Assembly (NCBI GenBank): GCA_021186555.1
Contig: JAJKFL010000007.1
Location: forward strand, 31,657,827 to 31,721,826
Direction: 5' to 3'
DNA from: Reticulitermes speratus
Lineage: Eukaryota > Arthropoda > Insecta > Blattodea > Rhinotermitidae
DNA: 64,000 bases
A model generated the notes under the pieces. It had not been told where the DNA came from. It did not search any database and saw only the letters and a program-made list of their open reading frames with translations. Made by a program: the position numbers and the translations under genes. Positions 13,801 to 22,800 of the stretch are shown one piece after another. Every line of letters starts with the position of its first letter. The stretch's first letter is position 1.

Positions 13801-16800
13801 TTGTGTACATCACATCAAAGGACAGTGCTGTTTTTTCTCATCATTGCAGTCTGAAGTGATAGATGCATAAATATAAAAATTTGGACCCAAACATTTTGAG
13901 AGGCATCATAGAGAGACTAAATACTGATAATCTGCAGGCTATTGATCGTATATTACACAGCATTTAATATGGTACTTCTCTGTCTTTATAAACAGCTGAT
14001 GGATGAATTCAAACGGGTGCATCGTAAGATGTTTGCCCACAGTGCCGTTACAGAGGATGACGGGAGCACCTGCTTCCACTCCGAGGAAACACGGCTCAAG
14101 ATATCTCACACCTTGGAAGTGAGTGACATTTTCATTATTTCACAAAAAAAACTTGACTTTAAAACCATCCATCAGCCCCTAATGTCTTTCCAACAATTCA
14201 TCAAAACTGTCTCTTTCCCCTGTAGAGTCATTGTATGAACACTGTTACAGTAAAACATGTAATTCTGTTACCTGTTCTTCATTTACTTTGCAGTCAGAAG
14301 CTGAATCCTACTATTTTGTTTATAATACAGGGCATACACAAAAGAATGGTGCGGTTTTAATAGTGAACACTATTAAAACCGCACCATTATTTTGTGTATG
14401 CCCTGTATATTATTATTTATTACTGCAAGTCGGTTTATACCCGGTGGCAGTGGTACTACAATGACACATAACACAGAATAACATACATCACAAAAAACAA
14501 CACACAACACTCAAAACAACACAAACACAACACACAAACATTACAAAAACAATAAAACACACATACTACAAAAAGAAAGAGTAGCTAATCCTAACAAAAA
14601 AAAAAAAAGAAAATCTAACATAGATGAATCAGAGTTAAAAATAATTAGGTATACAAAACAGTGAGTCAACCATACTATTCAAAAATAAAATTCCAATTCT
14701 TGAAGAAGTGATGCACACACATTTCACCAGGACCTTCACTTCACTCCACTTCACTATGCTTATATACACTTCACAGCACCCCCTGTTTTGCCTCCCTTCA
14801 CTTCACTCCACTTCACTATGCTTATATACACTTCACAGCACCCCCTGTTTTGCCTCCCTTCACTGCATTATTAGATGATTTTCCCCACACTTCTATACCC
14901 TTCACTTCACCTCACTTATCACTTTCCTAACCCTCTTCCTAAAAATACTCGGCTTACAGGGGAAAGTCCCTTTCTTGGTTTAAAACTGCTGACAGTGTAA
15001 ATGGGAATGCGGAATGGAAAATGGTGGAACCTGTACTCCACTGGAGTGTGCACAGTTTATTTCTAACTGTATCATTGGCTATTTTGCGTATGTCACTGGC
15101 CTTTCTCTTAAATTTATTGCAGCTGCGAGTGTAGTCTAACACAGCCGATCACGCTGCAAACAGTCAGTTATTTTATATAATTTCTTAAATATTCTGAACT
15201 AAAAACATCTCAAATTGAAATTACAGATGTTAACATTATCTGTGTCTTATGCCATGTACCAGTTTGTTATGAAGTGAGTTTTGCCTGTGAGAAAAGCAAT
15301 GAAGTTCCTGGATGTATAGTAGAGTTTCTCTCTCTCTTACTTACTCAATGGAGCAACGTCCTTGAGAAGCTGATAGTAGCTCAGATGGTCAATAAATTAC
15401 ATGCCTTTTTTGAATCCATAAGGTAATTACCATACTTTTTAATAGGCCTCACAATTTTATTGTGGGCTCCCAATATCAAATATCCATACCTGTGGACAGG
15501 TGAATGGACATAACATATCCAACATGCAGTCACATCAGGTAATTTGTGCAAGTTTGAAACATAAGTTACAAATTTATTGTAAACGGTTATTTTCGCAGTA
15601 GTGAAGTTCACACTGGATCTTACTGATGCTGTCAGAGAGGAGGAGTGTCTATATCTCTGATGGGACTGCTGAGAAATCAGTCAGAGCTACACAATACTAT
15701 TTATACACAGCTAATATTAACACTGGTGACATCATGCGAATGACATGTATGGATTTTCCTGAAATAACATATCAGAAGTCGCAAGTAGCATACTTTCCAG
15801 CATGATAAAGAAATTAACAGCTACTGCAAATTCCAGGAATCGTCACCAGGTATTACCAGCACTTCAGCACATCCCAGTGTCATGTAGAAAGTAAAGCAAT
15901 CCCATTACAGGCCTGGACAGGCCCTGAGGGTTCCAGGAGGTTGAGGCTCCCAGGTTTATAGACAATCGGCACATGAAGGTGGTAAGGTTGTCAGCCCTAC
16001 GCACCGGCCGCCTTTACCCCCCAGGAAATACTCCTGGTACACATTTCTGTTAGAGGCTGAGTCGACCCCAGGGCCATAGTGCGACCGGAAGGATTATGTC
16101 AATGAAAAATTCCAATGTCACCATCGGGAATCGAACCCGCGACCTTCTGGCTTCCAGTGTGATGTACATTTTGTTATTTGAACACATGGCAGATAGCTTT
16201 AAATGAACTTTCATATTGTAGTATTGTTAATGTAAAGGTCAAGGTAAAGTTGACCCTTTGCACATCATGAAAGCATGTGGGGGAGAAGGTACAGCTCCAT
16301 TTGTTCTTAACCTCAGCACTAGATGCAGATGTGTGGTCAGCTTCGTGGCCCAGCTGCTTTACCCCTGGAGAAAGAACCCCAGTACCCACTGTATAGGAGG
16401 CTGGGTGGGCCCCAGGAGCAATTAGTAATAGATAAAGCAAATCTGTTGGTATATCAAATTTTAGGTTATTTAATAACATAGCTTTATTTAAAAATTAAAG
16501 AGATGGTAAGGTGTTTATGTAAGGAGTTACTTGTGCCCCATTATGAGGTAATACACCAACATTTTTGTGGAAAGTTGTTGAGATCTTCACTCTTCTGGGG
16601 TGTTATGCAGTGTAGATTGGTAGTTAGTTACCGACCTAGTCAGTCAGTCAGTTGATGAGTTAGCTATTTGGCATGGAATTTTAAATACTGCAGTCTGTTG
16701 TGTGAACAGTAAACTGCTATGTTATCCACCAGTGCTTGAGCTTATAAGATAAGCATCTTGCTTATTACCTCTTATCTTGCTGCAGAGAATAACACTTAGT

Positions 16801-19800
16801 ACCAGATTCTATGTAATTGGAACAATTATCAACATAAGTCCAATGATACAGGAAGGATTAGTCAGTCAATACAAGAACCTCACAATTTATTTCTAATTTA
16901 TCAACAACTTTGTTTCAAAGAAATTGATGTTTGCTCATAGTGAGTAGAGAGCGTTGTACATATATACTTGTACGTGAGCTGTATCAGACACTTAGTAAGT
17001 GATACTTAAAGTGACTAGTGTTAATGCAGGTGTTTGGATGTGCCTAGCAGTGGCACAGTTTACATACTGTCTCTCTCACATGAAGTACACATTAGCATGT
17101 GTGTAGTGATAAACATAAGTTATGGCTTAGCTTTATCAATGTGACCAAGTTGTTTAAAAAGCAAACACTAGGCTTTGTTGACCTTGAGTTGGCAGTTAGT
17201 TCTGTAAGGTGTAAATGAAAATCAGACACAATGAAGGCAACTGGTAGCAGAACAAATCGTCCTGAAGTTATAATACGGAGCTACAAGGTGAGCTGACTTG
17301 TTGATTTCTTCCCTTTAATGTCTAGTGTTTGTTAGTTTAAATGTGCACTTCCTTGCTGAAAGGAGCATGAAGGCAGTTGGGAAAGACAGGTAAATTCTTT
17401 AAATTAATGGTAAATTTCCATAAGCAGGGTTCTGTAAAGGCATATAGGAGAGGGAATATTCTTAGCAGCTTCATACTCTGGACATGATAGCAAAGACAAA
17501 AACTTCTTCCTGTGCTGAGAATTCTCCTACGCAGTCAGTCACTATTGACTGCATTTAATTCCATTAAATTTCATTTATTCACATTCCATAGATCCGTACT
17601 GGTTACAGAACCTTATGGATATAGAAATAGTCAGCAAATACAATAAAGTAATATCAATAATAATAACAATAATAGTAACAACAATAGTAATAGTAATAGT
17701 AATAATATATACTTGCTAATAATTAACAATTGTCATGAATATATATTACTATTATTATTCAGTAGTGTGACAAGACCAAAAGAGTTGGATGTCCGAATAG
17801 ACAGATAAATTTATCTAAGTCCAAGTGGTACGTCACAGTTTAATAAATATATAGATGCATTAAATACTAAAGTAAATAAGAATCTGCTCATGCACAGAAT
17901 AAATTAATTAATTAAATATAAAATTATTATAATGCTGAGTAAATTATAAAGCATTGAATAAATATAGTAACCTACTAGATCATTGATGATCTATATGTAA
18001 TAAAACAAATATTTCAGGAAGAAAAAAAATATTTTAGTGTCAGCCTCTGTGAATGGCATTCATGGAGAGATTAAGACAAGAATTCATTCCGGAAATTCTT
18101 GTTACTCAACTCAGACACTTTCATCTTAATTCTGCATTCCAAAACACTTAAAGATAATGGCTTTGCGAGTTGTTTTTTTTTATGATCATAAAATGTGGCC
18201 TCTTGCTTTGTCAGAAGGACATAAATTTCAAGCACATGAAGACTTGGGAAGAAGGGATACAGAAGATTTTGAAGGAAATAAGAATTGAATGGAACGGAGT
18301 AAGAGCTGTAGCTCAAGACCGTAGGAGATGGAACGCTTTTGTAAACCCTCTACACTGGTAGAAGAGTTTCGACTAAGTGAAGAGAAGTGAAGTGAAGTGA
18401 AGAAACCAAAGTGGCCAGGAGAACATTTGTACATAAGAAAAATTATGTGTGTGTAGGGGCTGGTTATATTATGTTATGAGAAACGTTGTGATTCTTACAT
18501 GACAATTAGTATTGTGAGGGCAGTGAAATTGATGTGGGTGGCCATGTAGCATGTACGGTTGAAATGTCAAATACGTGTAGGTTATGGTGATGACAGATGT
18601 TGGAAATTGGCCAAGAGATGGCAGGTTTACATTAAGATGGTTCTTGGAGACATAGATGGTGAGGATGGGACTTGCTGAAGATGTTAGCAGCAATGAACAT
18701 TTGGGGTCTGCTAGCAGAGTTATGCTTGTTTGTTTACTTAGTCAGTTAGTGTTTGTGACTGTAACACGCATTCTTTTACAGGACCGTGAATTATTCCAAA
18801 CACAACGATCACAGAAAGATGACAAACAAGAAAAGGTGTCTCATCACAGAACCTCAGTAACAACAAAGGAGCACACTTTACCAGTACCAGAGAATATGAA
18901 TCAAATACGAGATGTGACCATAGTGACAAAAAATAGTTCAGATGTACCACCACCACCACCTCCTCCTGTAAGTAATGAGTGCAAACTCTTGATGGTGACT
19001 GTACATGGTTTTTGAAGTGTAAATATGTCACTTTGCTTCTTTGTTCTTCTTATCTACTGTAACCATGTTCAGTTTCTGATTATGAAACATTGGTCTGTAG
19101 CCATACTGAGTGGTATATCACATCTGCTGTGACAGATTTGTGTTTGAAACTTGAAGACTTTTATTCAAGTAAAAGCTGATGAAGGAAAAAAATGCTGTGT
19201 GACAGTATAAGCCACAACCTATTGCACTGTGCATTGTCATTCTCGAAAAGTTCATTGTACCTCAGGTGATTAAAAAAATTTACTATTCTTACTGTACACA
19301 GAGGTTCATTACGATGTTCTCAAAATCATGTCGTTAAGTCCTATTCTGATCCAGCTAAATCCAATCCACATTTTCACACCTAATTTCTCATCAGTTTCAA
19401 TATTATCCTCCCACCTGTGTGTAGATTTCCCAGCTGTCTTATTAGCTCGACGTTCCCCAGTAATAATGGTGTATTTATTACCAACTATTCCCATTCATGC
19501 TAAAGGCTTTGCTAAATCACGGTTCTTGAATTAATACAAACACTCAGTCCTTGTTTTATACCCTAGTTGCATTCCTGAAAAAGTGGACATATATCAAAAA
19601 TGATATTCCATCAGAAGTGAGGGGTTAGCATAACGAAATTAAGCCAGCCAAAGGGTATTTAATATTGCATCTTGTATAAATTAAAATTGACCAAAGGGAA
19701 GCAACCGATACACCTCAAAACACGCATAAAACACAGTCCACATAACAGGAAACACGCAGAACAATAATGCAAAACCATGCATAAGAAAATGACAATACGC

Positions 19801-22800
19801 CAATAATAACGCGCTGACATAATATCCCAGACTTCAAATCATAGAAAACCCACAATAAAAGGCACACTACACATCGTCTCTACGAGACATACTTCGATAT
19901 GCAAAACAGGACGCATAAGTGAATATTATACAACAACAGTGCTATAAGTTTTATAAAAGGTGGAACTATTGTGGGATTACAAGTGTTGACTATTTTTAAA
20001 AAAAAGTTTTTAGTGATTTTTAATGACTTGTGAAAAACTTTATATATGACGAGACCTTATAGGCTCATATTTTATGTGTGTTTAACATATGGACTACGCA
20101 ATTTAATGTAGTATACCCCTGAAGATGGTCAGGTACCTGACCGAAACATGTCGGGTTTAATTAATCTACTATTAAAGTTTTTAATAGTGAATGTGCATCA
20201 AGTTGGTTTTAATTTTAATCCAGCCAAAGGGTGTTAAACTGGAAATGAGAGAAAGCAAATTAAGAAGTGGTGTAAGTTGGCAAGGGGGTGTTAAAGCGAA
20301 AAAGCATAAAACAAGAGCTGGGTGTACTACAAATGTGAAGTGGAAATTACAGATGAAGACGTTCCTCATTATGTAGGCTTCTCTGTCCTAATGTTAATCT
20401 TAGGTCCAAATGTCCTGAGCACTATGTTCATAACAGTTGTAATAACTTGCATGGGGTTACACAGTTGCATCCTTAGATTTGAAGGTGTTCTGTCTGCATA
20501 GGAGGACTACAAATGCTGAGCAGTAAAAGCACAACGGTTATGAGTAGACTGATTGCCAGACTTCAGAAACAAAAACTTCCATAATCTAAGCAGAGAATAA
20601 ACCTGCAATCCAAGTATTAATTAGTCTAATATATATTCTGTGAACTTCAGAACACATATCTACAAGTACTGGACACCTGTAGACATAAATACCCTGAGTT
20701 TTTTAAATTCTACGTGTTTAATTAAAACTGATGTTTTCCTCATTTTGTTTAAGATGCCAACAAGTGAATCGGAAAGTTCGAGTTCATCTTGGAAATCATC
20801 TTCACCAGCTTTATCACTGGCATCGTCGCTGAACGGGACGCCACCGTCGTGTCCAACGCCTGACTATGACACAAGTTCATCTTCGTCTGTATCCTCTCCT
20901 GCTGTGTCACTCAGCACTATCAGCAAGAACCTGGCATCTCAAGGAAAACACTCCTCATCTTCACAGACTTCTGTAAATACTCACAGTGAACCAGTGCTGA
21001 ATACACAGAGCAGGCCTCCTGCAACAAATGTCCACAAAACCACCACTGCTACTAGTCAGACCGATCCAAAAAATGCCGACGCTGTGGAAATGCAGTCCAT
21101 AGAGTCTTTCAGGCTTAAAAATCCTCAGTCCCCAAAACCCAAACCACCTGAAACGTACTTTGTTCCAGCAAAAAGCAAGAATAAAACACAAAATTCAAGG
21201 TAAATGTTTGATTTCAGCAATATACATTTTGTGTTATCCCTTTCAGACCCATGTACTTAATTAGGTATCTGTAAATATTTAAAGCATACCGATTTCCTCA
21301 CACCCAGTAAAAATTGTATGGTGATTCATTTAAATGATGGTCCTATTCTGGGTTTTTACACCATATAGTGTGCTTTGTTTGTTCTGATTGTTATGGGGAA
21401 CATACTGCCTCCATCATGAGGATGACTGAATTGGTTCTCATGGATGCTGTGGTGTTTGGGTGTCAGGGAATTTGGCCAATCACTGTAGCATTCACCTTAA
21501 ACAGTTCAGTCGCCCTGAAAATGGAGGCAGCAGGTTCCTCCGAAACGTCAGGAAAACAAAACACACTACATAGTGCAAATCCCAAAAGAACGACCATCAT
21601 TTGAATAACTATTGCCATGAAAACCTGAAAACTTATTGACATGTATATACTGATTGCACAAAAAATTATTCTTCTTTGTATTCTTATTCTTCAGGTCATG
21701 GTATATTCTTGTGGATACATAAACACTAACTAGGAATGCTCTGTCATGTACATTTCCCCGTGATGTAATACTGGAAGAACATTTTATCATTTCCTTTAGC
21801 ACCAGCAGTATTTTAGAACTACAAACATTGTCACATTTTAAACAATTAACTCATTATAATAAAACTGATAAGCAACACGTACCTTATCAAATGTAAAATT
21901 GAGATCTCAGTTATTTAAGACATTGAATGCAAATTTTATTTGTAATTTTTTGATGATAGAGGGCCTGAAGATGACCAAGATCAGTTGAAATGCATTGCAT
22001 GGGTAGTAGCGTGTTGAAAACACGTAAAATAAAAAGTTGTGTCAACGGTATTAATTCCTTTATAGATATACACTGACTACCTTTCAATCTGTGTTCAGTA
22101 ATACCAACCAGTCAACATGGAGAGAGCAGAGACTAACTGGCAAGCAGCGCCCTGTCTCCGTAACAATAGGTGAATATCCATCAGGAGTAGAGAGGAGAAT
22201 TCCAACACGGTTTGACTTCCTTACAGCACCTGCTGCTGACGTCAGGAAGTCAGTGTCGTCAGTTGACGGCTCAAATATCACCTGTCAACTGCAGTCTGAG
22301 CTGGCTCAGACATTGTCGCGATCGAATCTACGAAAGCAGACTGATTCGCAGGTAAATTTGTTCTGTGAGAACAGACACAACACTCAGTTCCTGACAGTCC
22401 TGCCCGTATAATACCTTGAGATATATGTCATTACTGCCTCCTTCCACATCTCGCACAGTTCATTATCAATCATCATTTGACATAAAATATATGAAATTAA
22501 TTTAGCTTTGTTAAGTAATCAATCTGAAGTACAGGGAAATCTCTGATTCATTCTGTTTAATTTATAGTATTCCCACTCTTTTTATTCAGTTTCTATGCTT
22601 CCATCTCAAGTTCCTGCATTTCAATTTTCTTTGATACAGCATCTAATTCGACTGTGCCTCAGAGAAACATTAAATGGGACTTTCATTGTAATTTACTGTA
22701 CCATTATAGACTCATACATGGAATAATTCAATAAGTGCATAGTTTTAATTATAAAATGAATGCCACAGTAGCTTATTTATTTATTGATTTATCATTCATT

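Larger units (their letters stand above)
10550..18781. other. Harmonin introns 10.5-18.8 kb
   Basis: Outside exons 12265, 13271 and 13996: microsatellites, a hairpin MITE (14328), a 62-bp duplication, SINE A (15891), SINE B (16222), a possible alternative first exon (17231). The stretch 10850-12240 holds nothing I can name. Confidence 0.5.
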
